Position numbers and translations under genes: made by a program. Under the pieces are notes generated by a model. It had not been told where the DNA came from. It searched no databases and saw nothing but the letters and a program-made list of their open reading frames with translations. A stretch of DNA of 64,000 nucleotides from Arctopsyche grandis (lineage: Eukaryota; Arthropoda; Insecta; Trichoptera; Hydropsychidae), in contig NC_135358.1 of assembly GCF_051622035.1 (NCBI RefSeq), forward strand, positions 15,128,001-15,192,000, written 5' to 3'. Positions 1-12,479 of this stretch are shown here, piece by piece; within the stretch, counting starts at the first letter, position 1, and each line of letters opens with the position of its first letter.

Positions 1-3000
1 CCGTGTACGATAATTATCGTTTTTAATGACGCCTCATATAGCGTACGGCACTGGTCAATTACGCCAACGATCGCTTTGAATAAATAAGAGACGGTGAGAG
101 GCCTCGAGCGCCAGTGGCGGCGCGTGCCCTCTCATCATTTCTTATAAATAATATGTATATAGATGCATACATAAGTATTTAAAATAAATATTTGAAGGCA
201 GTCAGCACGCCATTCGCAATTTACAGGGCCGGTTCGCAATTAGTGACTCGCCTACAAATTTTAATATCCGGCGGACGGAAAGTTCTGCTCAAAAGCGAAG
301 AGAAAAATATCTATGTATATTTAAAATATCATTTCAATCGCGTGAATGTCACGGTCAGTAATATAACTGAAAGAATTGTACAATTTACAGATTGCCGTGT
401 TGTAAAGTTAAAATTAATCGGTAAAAATACGAATCGCAATGCCTGCTTGTTAACTTTGAACGATTTTTTTTTTGTACGAATGTTAATTCTTTGATCATTA
501 TCGCAAAAACAACTTCTTCCTAAAAAATAAACTCGTTTGAAATGAAAATGAATGCTTTTACACTGATAATTTCAATTATATTTTCTGCTGTATGAAAATA
601 GTATTTCAATAATTGAATAATTCATAATTGAACTTCCCAGAATTTATTTATATCATAATAAATAAGTTTTAGTACCTACAAATTTGTGTAAAAAATAATA
701 AAAAGCATGTTTATACATTCTACGTATCTTATTCAAGTAATCTGACACTTGCGAATAAATTAAATAATTTGGGGTGAGTAATTAAAAACCTAGTTTTGCA
801 TTTTACATATTTATTTTCACATGTCAATATTGTATGACTCGAAAACATCGATATATTTAATTTACAATATATATTTTTGTTTACATACGACTATTTTAAT
901 ATACACAAATATTATTTACAAACATATGTAGGTATATACAGTGCTGTAGTGTAGTGACCACAGAGGCGTGCAAGACGTACGCCCAGGGTGCACAAAGGTA
1001 TCTACAATACTACAACTCTGTATCTAAGTGAATCTATTACATAGCAAAATAAGCGATAATGTAGGCACAACAATCTATATATGTATATGTAGTGGACATC
1101 AAATCCACGTGTCACATTAAATTCTTCATAAAAAAAATCTTTGAAATTTGACAGGAATGATTATTTAAATGGCATTGATTAAACCTTTTTAACTATAAAT
1201 TAATTCAGATCATCACGAAGTTGGCATTGTAGTTAAAATATTTGCGTGTGTATTTTAATTTGCTATTATTTGGTAGAGAAAATATGTACAGTAAATTACT
1301 GTTTTACTATTTGGTAAGCTATCGCGATATACTCACAACACACTACCTCAGTAAATAGTAGATAAACTTGTCAGATAAAGTTTCTAATAAGGGCAAAGCA
1401 TATTTTACAGGAAAATCAATAGCGTAGGAAATCTTACTAAACATATTTAGGCACCTACGCGTAGCAAAAATTTTGTTTTTTTTTTTCTATAATATATGTA
1501 TATGTAGAACAAAACGTAAAAAAAAACCACGAAAGTTTTAAACAAGAGTGCTGATTTAACAGTGAATAAATTGTTCACAACATTTCAAAATAATATAAGA
1601 AAATAAAATTAATTGCACAGTGAGCGTTCAAAACGTTAACATTTTAAATATTCAATATTAATGTATATTTACAATTTTGCACTTTACTAGTTATTTTATC
1701 GATTAAACAATAAGCGTACTAATTTACGAGAGCTTCTTAAATGTTTCCCTATTTTAACAGAATCGATGAAAACAATTTGGGAAACATTGTGTAATTCTAT
1801 TCTCAGTCGAAAATTGTAATGCAAAATAAAAGCACTTCAATTGTTACTATTTTTATAATTAATATTTTTAAATCACACAGATAATGTAAACTTCACCTTT
1901 TTTATTGTATTTCAAATAAATTGTATTTAATGAACCCCTACGTACATACATACATATGTACATTGTGTTTTTTTCTCAGATTTAAAATAAATTTATGAGA
2001 ACTCCAATAAAAGAGGTGTAATTTATTTTTATGGATTAGGTACAATCGCGTTCAATGCTTCTACTTTCATACAAAATTTTTGCTTACAATTTTAATAATA
2101 CCGATTCTTATACTACTCTTTAGGAATGCAACCAAGTGCTACAATTCAATGCGGTCGTAATAAAATGTTATGTAAGGAATATACATTCAAATCGATTTAT
2201 TATATAAATTGAATAAAATATCAATAATATCCAACAAAGAAAAATTCCTTCTTATTACAAATAAGTATAGAAAAGTGAATAAGACTTGATATATTTAAAA
2301 AAAAACATGCTTATTTATGCATAATTTATAAACATATTGGCACATAACAACGCTGACACTAATTGGTTAAATATTTTAATCATATTATTATTATATGGTA
2401 GTCATACACTACAATGCTAAACTTTAAAAATGCGAATACCATACATTGGCAATTATGAGTAAGTATAACTACATACATATCTATGCATGTAGATGTGTAT
2501 ATTTTTAAGTACATTTAATTTTTTTTGAGATTATCGATTACAAAGATATCTATAATTTTAAAATTAATCATTTATGTTTTTATCTTCATCAGTAATGTCG
2601 TAACAATACAGGTTTTTCGGACATTTTATTACTGTACCGTATATTAATTTACATATGACAAATATATCAATGCTGAATATAATTTAACGGGTAATATTAA
2701 ATTTGTATACATATACACAGTCAAATGGAGAATAAATTATTTCATAAAATCACCGTATCAATTCAACAGTCCCGACAAATTAAAATAAATAACTTTTCGA
2801 TTGTAAAATAATCATGTAAATTGGCTTAAGAATATACATTATATTTTACAAATTAATTTTGACATCATTCTAACTGAATAAACAATGTGATTTCACGCAA
2901 TCGCTTTCATCAGAATTTAAATTAATTACGGATACGGTCTTTTGAAGAAAATAAATATTTACGTTTGACTGATTTACATTTAAAAAAAAACGTTGATACG

Positions 3001-3301
3001 GCTTTTACGAAATTTTACACGGAGTTTCGATTAATTCAGTTTATAAAAAGAGTAAGCAATTGTTGAATAATTTACTGCCATAAAAATTGCGCCTACACGC
3101 GCCACCTCTCATTCACTCACGTTTTAACTTACATGCACACACAAGACGATCGATCAAACACGATATAAGTACTTCCGCTCTTAATACTGGTTGCGCCGCA
3201 TACATATAGGAACTATTTGAGAAAAGTCTTCTTCACAGACACGAATAAATATTTTAATTATTTACTTCTATCGTACATATTTACATGCGGGTATTTACAG
3301 A
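1..3301. other. AT-rich intergenic DNA, no gene seen
   Basis: This is downstream DNA of the FoxB gene. It has long A/T runs and scattered TACATATGTA-type short repeats. The only open frame above 90 codons (192-494) does not begin with ATG and resembles no family I know. I see no splice-supported exon. The first 150 bases are less AT-rich and may be the edge of an element lying outside the window. Confidence 0.6.
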
Positions 3302-4039
3302 TCAGATGATCCTCAAAGGCGCCGGTCCCAAGCGGTACAGGGGCGTTAAAGGAGCACGCAGAGACGCAGCAGCCAAGAGACCCGCTCTGTACTGGAACTC
3401 TAAAGCACTACAAGGTGGCGGTAAAGTTGCACAGGGCTCCCAACAAGGAGGACGCCAAGCAGGAGGTTCTATCCGAGCCGGAGGAGGCGCCGGTCTGTCT
3501 GGTGATATGAGGCTTTCTATGGTGAACGATCGCTTCGGTCTGTCGGGCGCCAATTCCGTGAACGAAGGAAGAGCCGGTGGAGGCGGTGGAGGAGCTGGAG
3601 GAGACGGCGGCTCCTCTGGAATCGTCGTGCCCCCAGCCAAGAAGAATCTGTTCAGATTAGCTAGAGCGGCTAGTTCCTCGTTGAGGACATCTTTGTCCGA
3701 TTTGCGCAGTTTGAACCGTTTGCGTCGCCGTAACAGAGAGCCGTTCTCGAACATGTCGAACGCTTGGGGGTGAAGTGTCCAATAAGCGCCTTTTCCAGGC
3801 CGATCTGGTCGTCTCGGTACTTTGACGAAACAGTCGTTGAAGGAGAGGTTGTGCCGCAACGAGTTCTGCCAGCGCTGTGTGTTGCGGCGATAGTAGGGAA
3901 AGCGATCGGTGATGAAGCGGTATATGTCCGAGAGGGGCAGCATCTTGTCAGGAGAGCTCCAGATGGCCATCGCCGTCAGGGAGATGTAGGAATAGGGCGG
4001 TTTCTGTTCGCCATAAGATTCCCGCGGCGGACGCGGCAT
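3302..4039 (-). CDS. FoxB: FoxB-class forkhead transcription factor
   Basis: This intronless gene encodes 245 residues, a DNA-binding nuclear regulator of the FoxB class (Drosophila fd96Ca/fd96Cb, vertebrate FOXB1/2), known for patterning the nervous system. The forkhead domain covers about residues 10-105: [19 protein letters not shown], then [20 protein letters not shown] (recognition helix), [20 protein letters not shown] and finally [15 protein letters not shown], an order typical of FoxB. The tail is proline-rich with eight prolines in a row, followed by RSFTIESLI, the FoxB Eh1-like motif (compare FAIENII in FOXB1). I start at 4039 because the protein then begins MPRP, the usual FoxB N-terminus; the frame stays open upstream, but only from a GTG. 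The GC-rich coding region stands out from the AT-rich surroundings. The class is firm; which insect FoxB paralog it is, I cannot say. Confidence 0.93.
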   Translation of the reverse strand: MPRPPRESYGEQKPPYSYISLTAMAIWSSPDKMLPLSDIYRFITDRFPYYRRNTQRWQNSLRHNLSFNDCFVKVPRRPDRPGKGAYWTLHPQAFDMFENGSLLRRRKRFKLRKSDKDVLNEELAALANLNRFFLAGGTTIPEEPPSPPAPPPPPPALPSFTELAPDRPKRSFTIESLISPDRPAPPPARIEPPAWRPPCWEPCATLPPPCSALEFQYRAGLLAAASLRAPLTPLYRLGPAPLRII

Positions 4040-5150
4040 ACTACCGCCGGAAGCGCGCACTCAAAACTCGATGCACGAACGAAGCCAACGAACACGACTT
4101 CCACCAGAGAACGTTCCACTGGAACTGTCCGTAGACCTGGCGAATACGCTACCAGAGCTTACACAGAGCCCCGCCTTCGTATCTCCCGTCCGCCAATCAG
4201 AATGCGCGACTTGGAAAGCTCGCGTCGCGATTGGTCGGTGGGAGGGGCTAGGCGTGTCGATGCACATTCCACAGCCTGTCGACAAATCACAAAACAAACA
4301 ACATATGCACAACGAGTGTACATAAATCTGCTGAACGTATCAATTTACGATCGAACCAGATAACGTCGGTTAAAATTTCTATAAGCGAATGATTTCGATC
4401 AAATTGCACTGTCGGAACTATTTTATTTATATTTATTGTATATGGGAAACGAGATTTTGTGCGATAGGCAATCAATTTTATATCAGGCAGTGTTTCGAAT
4501 TAGTTTCAATCCGAAATTTTTTAAATTGATACATGAGTCTATTGAATTCGTTGATATTTAACACTTTGCACTCTTATTGGAATTTCTCTTCACCACTAGT
4601 CTACTCTGGGATGGAAATTTTTTTTTTTTAATTTTAGTTGTTCATATTATTAATTTATGTCGAATATCAAATTGGTGACTTAATTTTATCCAAAAATAGG
4701 CAATTTTTTTTTTTAGATAAAAACTAAATATTATACTCAGTTATTTTGGGACTATCTGTTCGTCTCCAATTGTGACCATAATAACATGATGTTGAATTGG
4801 GATAGAATTTTTCGAATATAGTCACTAAATTCAATTATTTCAAACTATCATAATTACCAAATCGAACTAAATGATGAGTTTTACATTTCTTGTATTATTT
4901 ATGACAGCAGTTTTGTATAATAAATGAGTTTTATTACTAGAAACTTTTAAAATATGCCTATAGAAATGTTTTCATACCTACCCTATAGTTCGTTAGGCAG
5001 TTTGGGTCCAAGGATGCAAAGCTATTGTCTGTTTACTCATTGTATTTTAATGCGTACCCACCCTCATAAAGTGTCTATTGGTTAGTTTTTAAACTGTTAG
5101 TTAAAATCATATTTCATAAAACTTGCACAATTTAAATTTTTGGATGGAAA
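4040..5150. other. Intergenic DNA upstream of FoxB
   Basis: The first 300 bases (to about 4330) are much more GC-rich than the rest and probably hold the FoxB promoter and 5' UTR, because the gene is read leftward from 4039. I see no clear TATA box. From 4370 to 5150 the DNA is AT-rich with no gene or repeat I can name. Confidence 0.5.
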
Positions 5151-5154
5151 ATCG

Positions 5155-5366
5155 GTAAAAGTGAAAACCCTCGACAGGGCGGAGACCGCTAGGTCGGAAG
5201 GGAGGCTCGGTTGACCCGCTCCATCCTGTGATTGGCTACTCTTCGCGATGCCAATAGTATTGCCGTGCCCTGAATTAACTCGACTTTTACCTGATGAAAT
5301 ACTCAGACATATACTGCCTGGTTCACATGTAATTTCGGAAGGTTGGGCAGTGTACGGAAATATTCC
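5155..5366 (+). mobile_element. Merlin-like transposase fragment, copy 1
   Basis: This is a 212-bp fragment repeated almost unchanged at 5906-6116. The frame from 5248 reads ELTRLLPDEILRHILPGSHV then ISEGWAVYGNIP. The pattern 'I-x-x-x-I-L-P-G-S-x-I-x-S-D-x-W-x-x-Y' is typical of the Merlin/IS1016 (ISXO2-like) DDE transposase around its second acidic residue. In this copy the expected Asp is Glu. It is a short dead fragment without recognisable ends. Confidence 0.5.
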
Positions 5367-5375
5367 ACTTGATGC

Positions 5376-5745
5376 GACAGCTGCCACAGGTACCGGAAGA
5401 GTAAAAAGTAACATAAATGTGGTATATACTTCTGAAACATTACTCTCCAAACAACTGTACTTGGTAATAAATAATTTATTGTTTCAGAAAGATCTTTCTC
5501 TATTAATAAAAGTACATGTGTAAATTGAGACTTGAATTGATCTGAGAAAACTTCTGAATATTTTTCTCTGAGATTCAAACAATAGTTTTAAGTGCAGGTG
5601 AAGTAGTGAAAACAGAAATAGTATTTAACTACCTGCATTCTCGCAAAATTTGTCTTAATTTGAACAGTTATTTTGTCGATTTATGGCCCCCTATCTCCGT
5701 GGGCCCGTAAGCATTGCTTACCCCCTACATAGTAGTTACAACACT
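5376..5745 (-). mobile_element. hAT transposase fragment, left inverted arm
   Basis: Read on the minus strand, this gives MNLREKYSEVFSDQF, then THVLLLIEKDLSETI, nearly the same peptide as the plus-strand fragment at 8098-8746. The two pieces are therefore inverted copies of one hAT-type element and lie on either side of the duplicated LIG4 block. This arm lacks the intact C-terminal dimerisation motif seen in the right arm. Its outer end, about 5690-5745, is the least certain part. Confidence 0.6.
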
Positions 5746-5796
5746 GGTCACCACTGCAAGTAAGTTGGGTGGACTAAATTAGAAAAAAATGTGTGC

Positions 5797-5900
5797 GGGG
5801 GGATGGATGAGAGTTGCGCAAAACAGAGACGAATTGAAGCGTGTGGAGAGGCTTTCATCCAGAAGCGAATTCTGCATGGTTGTTGTAAATGATGATGATT
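5797..5900 (+). mobile_element. RTE-type LINE, 3' end remnant
   Basis: Translation gives GWMRVAQNRDELKRV, the well-known end of RTE-clade reverse transcriptases (WxRxAxDRxxW...), followed, with a frame slip, by remains of the AFIQ..ILHGC ending. Downstream is GATGATGATG, the short tail repeat typical of RTE elements. Only the last 100 bases are present, as expected of a 5'-truncated LINE. Confidence 0.55.
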
Positions 5901-5905
5901 TTCCG

Positions 5906-6116
5906 GCAAAAGTGAGAATTCTCGACAGGGCGGACCCCTAGGCTCGGAAGCGAGGCTCGGTCGAACCGGTCCATCCTGTGATTGGCTACTCTTCGCGATG
6001 CCAATAGTATTGCCGTGCCCTGAATTAACTCGACTTTTACCCGATGAAATACTCAGACATATACTGCCTGGTTCACATATAATTTCGGACGGTTGGGCAG
6101 TGTACGGAAATATTCC
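5906..6116 (+). mobile_element. Merlin-like transposase fragment, copy 2
   Basis: This is the second copy of the fragment at 5155-5366. It reads ILRHILPGSHIISDGWAVYG and keeps the Asp that copy 1 has as Glu. It stops abruptly at 6116, exactly where similarity to the LIG4 duplicate and its flanking MITE begins, so this border is one breakpoint of the duplication. Confidence 0.5.
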
Positions 6117-8090
6117 GATTCTATGCGATTCTATGCATACGATACGATTCTATGTATTCTTCTTATATGCATATCATACTAAAATTGTGAGACAACGATT
6201 TGTAAAATCATGAATCAAAAATTTTTAGGAGCTGTTGATGATGAATTGACTAAACTTATTGCTAGTTTATCCGCTCTGCAACAAAAATGGCTAATAAGAA
6301 TAATATTGAAAGATTTGAAACTTGGTATCGGAATGGTGAAAATATTGTTGTGCTTCCATGTTGATGCGCCAGATTTGCATGACTCTTCGAATAGTCTGTC
6401 TAAGGTATTTGTTTTTAAAATCTCTTTAAAAATATATAGACGCCGTTTAACCCTTTGAATGCTGACCAACGCCCATAGGCGTTTTGCTGACAAGTTCATG
6501 GGCCTGCAAAACGCCGATAGGCGTTGTATATTGAGCATGTAAAAAGTAAACAAGAATACTATTTGCTAAGCCTTTAAAGGTAGCATTGAAAAAAAATGTA
6601 TTGAACATGGGTCGTGTAATCCGTGTCATTCATTTTTCAATATTTATAAAGACTCGTTTACACCGGAATTTCTGAATTCATAACCATATCAGAATTACCC
6701 GATGGAAATCCCCAACTGCTGAGTATTTTACATTGTAGTTTGGAATTTAGATTGGGAGCATTACATTTTAACAACAATAAAGAAGATGGAACTAGTTTTG
6801 GAAAAATACATTCATTAATAGACTTCTTTTGTCTATTTTATATTGTTGCAAGATTTATTAGAGTCTAAACACGTTTACAAAACTCGAAATCATCAGCGGT
6901 ATATACATATAGGGTAGTGATCTAGAGTTTGTTTGGCTACAATTTTTATACCTGCTTCCTATTGGATTTCTAAATAATTCTAACAGAAGAGACGTCAGCA
7001 CTCAAAGGGTTAAGAAAAACATGTCTAATTGTATATAATTTCCAAAATATGCGATTTTTTCCTTTGTATCAAATTGAAGGTGTGCACTACGCTGCGAAAT
7101 CCAGATACACGATTGAATGAAATCGAAATAGATATATTTTCTCCATATAGGCCGATGTTATCAGAACGTTTGGATATTACTAAAATTAAATCTGTAATGA
7201 AAAGAGAAGACACATATTTTTTAGAAATGAAATTTGATGGCGAACGGTTTCAAATACATATGAAAGATGGAAATTTTAAGTATTTTTCGCGAAATGCTTT
7301 CGAATATACATCTTGCTATGGTGAAACTTACGATCGAGAAGGCATGCTTACTAAATACTTAAAAAACTGCTTGGATTCGTCTGTTCATAGTTTTATTATT
7401 GACGGTGAAATGATGGGATGGCACAAGGCAAAGAAAAAATTCAGTTCTAAAGGTACATTAACATTTAATAAATACAAAATCAAACTTTATATACATATTT
7501 TAATATGTTACTTTAAACAGGCCTAAATTTTGATGTCAAGAAGATAGCAGACAACAGCTCATATCGGCCATGCTTTTGCGCTTTTGATATTCTGTTGTAC
7601 AACAATATAATTTTGACCAATAAGCCATTGTTTGAAAGATTAGAATATTTGGATATTTTGTTTAAGGAAGAAGAAGGTATAATAATGCACAGCAAGAGGG
7701 TCCAGACACAAGATAGGTAAAATATCACGTAGTTTCCGAAATGACATATTTATTCAGATATTCTCACATGACTTTACATATACATATTTAATAGTGATCA
7801 AGTTCTTCAAGCATTGAATGAAGCTATTGATAATCAAGAAGAAGGAGTAGTTCTCAAAAATATAATATCACCATATAAACCCAATAGTAGAAAAGCTGGC
7901 TGGTTCAAAATAAAACCTGTATTATAAAAAAGTATTTTTTTTAATCATTGCATGTTATGTAAAATCATATTTATATTTACTTACCTTAAATGATTTTCAC
8001 TTTTAGTATACTGATGGTGTTATGAATGAGTTAGATTTTTTGATAATTGGAGGTTACTTCGTTGAAAATAAACGATATGGAGAAATTAAG
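6117..8090 (+). pseudogene. Partial inverted copy of DNA ligase IV (exons 3-7)
   Basis: This block repeats, in reverse orientation and almost base for base, 17888 to about 19830 of the intact LIG4 gene. It carries exon 3 (6229-6404), exon 4 (7080-7452), exon 5 (7521-7716), exon 6 (from 7795) and part of exon 7 (8007-8090) with their introns, including the catalytic-lysine motif KFDGERF. At the end of exon 6, CCTGAA followed by the donor has become CCTGTATTATAA, so a spliced transcript would meet a stop there. Exon 7 is cut and joined to hAT DNA at 8090. Exons 1-2 and 8-12 are absent. On the other side the copy starts inside the terminal repeat of the MITE that sits in LIG4 intron 2. The right-hand copy is the parent because it continues into LIG4 exons on both sides. 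High identity, introns included, indicates a recent DNA-level duplication. Confidence 0.93.
6451..7009. mobile_element. piggyBac-like MITE in the LIG4 duplicate
   Basis: This 559-bp element is flanked by TTAA at 6447-6450 and 7010-7013. Its ends, CCCTTTGAATGCTGAC and the complement of GTCAGCACTCAAAGGG, are of the piggyBac type. Just inside one end lies an inverted repeat built from CAACGCCCATAGGCGTTTTG. It is the same insertion as 18956-19514, carried along by the duplication of LIG4 intron 3. Confidence 0.85.
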
Positions 8091-8097
8091 ACAAATT

Positions 8098-8746
8098 AAG
8101 ACAAATTTTGCGAGAATACAGGCAGTGAAAAACTATTTCGGTTTTCACTACTTCACCTGCACTTAAAACTATTGTTTGAATCTCAGAGAAAAATATTCAG
8201 AAGTTTTCTCAGATCAATTCGAGTCTCAATTTACACATGTCCTTTTATTAATAGAGAAAGATCTTTCTGAAACAATAACTATTAGGCAATTTTCAGAATT
8301 ATTTATTACCAAGTACAGTTGTTTGGAGAATAATGTTTCAGAAGTACATACATACATATATACCACATTTATGTTATTTTTAACTCCTGTACCTGTGGCT
8401 AGTGTAGAAAGAACATTCAATAAATTAAAAATAATTAAAGATTACAAAACAAATTCGATCGGTCAAACCAGACTCAATGAACTATCTATGCTTACAATTA
8501 AGCACAAAGAAGTAGCCAAAATGGACCTCAAACAATTAATTCATGATTTTGCAAACAGTAAGGTTTGAAAGAAGAGTTAAATTAAGAAAATTATATTATG
8601 TACCTGCATATTAACAATAATTATATTTATATTAATACTGGGGTGCGAAATCAAAAATTTGATATTTCGATTTAAAAAATCATCGAGGGGGGGGGGCTTG
8701 ATGATTTTTTGCTTACGGGCCCAAAATTCCTAGTGACGCCAATGGT
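8098..8746 (+). mobile_element. hAT transposase fragment, right arm with dimerisation domain
   Basis: The frame 8176-8568 reads MNLREKYSEVFSDQFESQFT and ends with VPVASVERTFNKLKIIKDYK, then IGQTRLNELSMLTIKH, the C-terminal hAT dimerisation domain of the ZMYM/TTF-type transposases common in insects. The 3' end near 8700-8746 carries a G run and 'CCTAGTGACGCCAATGG', similar to common hAT ends. The N-terminal and catalytic parts are missing. Its start abuts the broken LIG4 exon 7. Confidence 0.75.
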
Positions 8747-8819
8747 GGTGACTCCCCAATTTTGTCTTATATCTTCACTATATCTACTATATTCACTACC
8801 CTTGTCATACGTCTCACCC

Positions 8820-9083
8820 CATAGGCGGATCCAAGGGGGGTGCCATGGGTGCCTGGCCCCCTTCCCACTTGGGACTAATTTAATTTCATATATATTGTAA
8901 ATTTTTCATATTTCCTGAATGGGGTTTTACACCATAATAGTTTTCTTTAAAAAAATTACTATAATGTAAGTATCATATCTACTATTATTTATATCGTAAT
9001 GTTACATCACATAAGTTTTAATTTTTTTTTATGTTCAATTTCAAAATGGCACCCTCCTTAACCACTTTCTGGATCCGCCCATG
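8820..9083. mobile_element. hAT MITE with exact 8-bp target duplication
   Basis: This 264-bp element has ends CATAGGCGGATCC and the complement of GGATCCGCCCATG, flanked on both sides by TCTCACCC (8812-8819 and 9084-9091). Ends of the form CAxxGGCGGATCC with an 8-bp duplication mark the hAT superfamily. It carries no coding region. It sits inside an older repeat whose halves are 8747-8819 and 9092 onward (GTGGTGTCACC motif). Confidence 0.85.
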
Positions 9084-9261
9084 TCTCACCCAGTGGTGTC
9101 ACCCTAATGGTTTCCATGGGTTTCCGGAAACCCGTTGTTAAAAATCAAAAGTTTCCGGAACCCGTTATTTAATCTAAAAATTTATATAATTTTTGTCAAA
9201 AATCTTGAAAATTGAATGAATTTTCATGTAATAGTGACTTGCGACGAATAAAAATGTATAT

Positions 9262-9715
9262 CTAATATATAATTTGGAAATAGACTTTGTATGTATGTAT
9301 CCTTGGTTCATTCGTCGTCCGTAGATCGGTGACGTCATCGAACACGTGATTCAATTTATTTTTTTTTCGATTCATAGGCGCCGATTTGATTTTTTTCGAT
9401 TCAATGGATTCACCCCCGCGGGGGTGCAGTCTTATGGGGCCCCGCCAGGGGCGCCACAGAGGGCGCAGGGGGGCGCAGCCCCATGGGGCCCCGAAGTGGG
9501 CGAAGCCCCATGGGGCCCCGAAGGGGGTGCAGCCGCATGAGGCCCCGAAAGGGACGCAGCATTATGGGGCTCAGCCGCATGGTGCCCCGAAGGGGGTGCA
9601 GCCTCATGGGGCGCAGCCGTCATCGAACAAATGATTCGATTTATTTTTTTCGATTCAATGGATTCACCCCCACGGGGGCGCAAGGGGTGTAGTCCCATGG
9701 AGTTCATGAAACCTA
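9262..9715. mobile_element. Possible small Helitron with GC-rich tandem core
   Basis: The left end TCTAATATATAATTTGGAAA followed by GACTTTGTATGTATGTAT resembles insect Helitron 5' ends, and the block stops at CTAG near 9715, as Helitron 3' ends do. The core (about 9410-9610) is a decayed tandem array of 24-30 bp units containing GGGGCCCCGAAG and GCAGCC.CATG. The phrase CGATTCAATGGATTCACCCCC occurs on both sides of the array (near 9400 and 9650). The Helitron assignment is tentative; the tandem array is plain to see. Open frames here are by-products of the GC-rich repeat. Confidence 0.35.
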
Positions 9716-10231
9716 GGGCTGTTACAAAATTACGTTAGGTCACAAAGAGCTACACATGTACATATCTATGTTTATAATTTCAAGTTAAAATATTTTGACA
9801 AATAAGAATTTGACATTTACACAAAGCTTGTCGATTAATAAAAATCGATATTTTTGGAGGTTTCGATGAAAATCGATATTTTGGAGAAAATAATTTAGTG
9901 GAAGCCTAAATTGTTATCGATGAAATAACATTTCTAGCAATGTAAAACATCAATAGATTTCATCAATTCATATATTACTAATTTCTTAAAATTAATAAAA
10001 TACATTGGGTATGGGTCAAATAAAACAACAACTATTTACCAACATAATTTATAATTGTGTAGTTGAAAAAAGACATATAAAAATACACTTCTGGCTGATT
10101 TTCAATATTGAAACGGAAGAATAAGAGGTAGGTTCCCATGAGAAAAAGACACTATTAGAAATATGAACACAATGATTCCAGTTATAGTTAATTTTAATTC
10201 ATTTAATGAATTTCATTATATATGTAATTTT

Positions 10232-12009
<1,778 letters not shown>

Positions 12010-12479
12010 GAGGGCGGCAGCACAACTTAATGACAGTTAACAACTGACGTGAGCACCTTTGTACAAGACTGACAGTAATGGCCAAAACACTCGCTATTAC
12101 TAGCATTACTTTAACATTATTATGTACTGCTTGGTTCTCTTTGAGGAATATATTTTCTAGTTAAAAATTATAACTAGTACTTTCAATTTAACAACAACAT
12201 TTATATTATTTCTGAAGAGTCACTTATTTTTGTCACTCAATTAAAATATCCCAATCTAGGCTTTGTTTGACCAAAAAACATTGGAGGAAACGCCATAGTT
12301 GTTTATCAATTGAACTAAAATAATTTATCAATTGACAGAAAAATAACAGTTTTGATGAACAGGTTCACCATCAAGGGTACACAATGTCGCAGGGATTCCA
12401 TGACTCAACAATATCACAGGACTCTTAGGACGAGCGCACATGGGGATTGTTTTGTCCCGTTGTCACGATAAATTAAGAT

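Noticed and set aside
192-494. A 100-codon open frame near the left edge.
   Set aside because: It starts with a non-ATG codon, has AT-driven composition, and shows no motif.
3285-3773. A 162-codon open frame on the plus strand rich in Gly and Arg.
   Set aside because: It lies antisense to the FoxB coding region and is a by-product of its GC-rich codons.
6117-8090. A second working DNA ligase IV gene.
   Set aside because: It lacks the first two and last five exons plus part of exon 7, and has an in-frame stop near the end of exon 6.
9346-9707. Several overlapping open frames on both strands with PHGAP-like repeats.
   Set aside because: They read the GC-rich tandem repeat in different frames; no ATG context, splice sites or family match.
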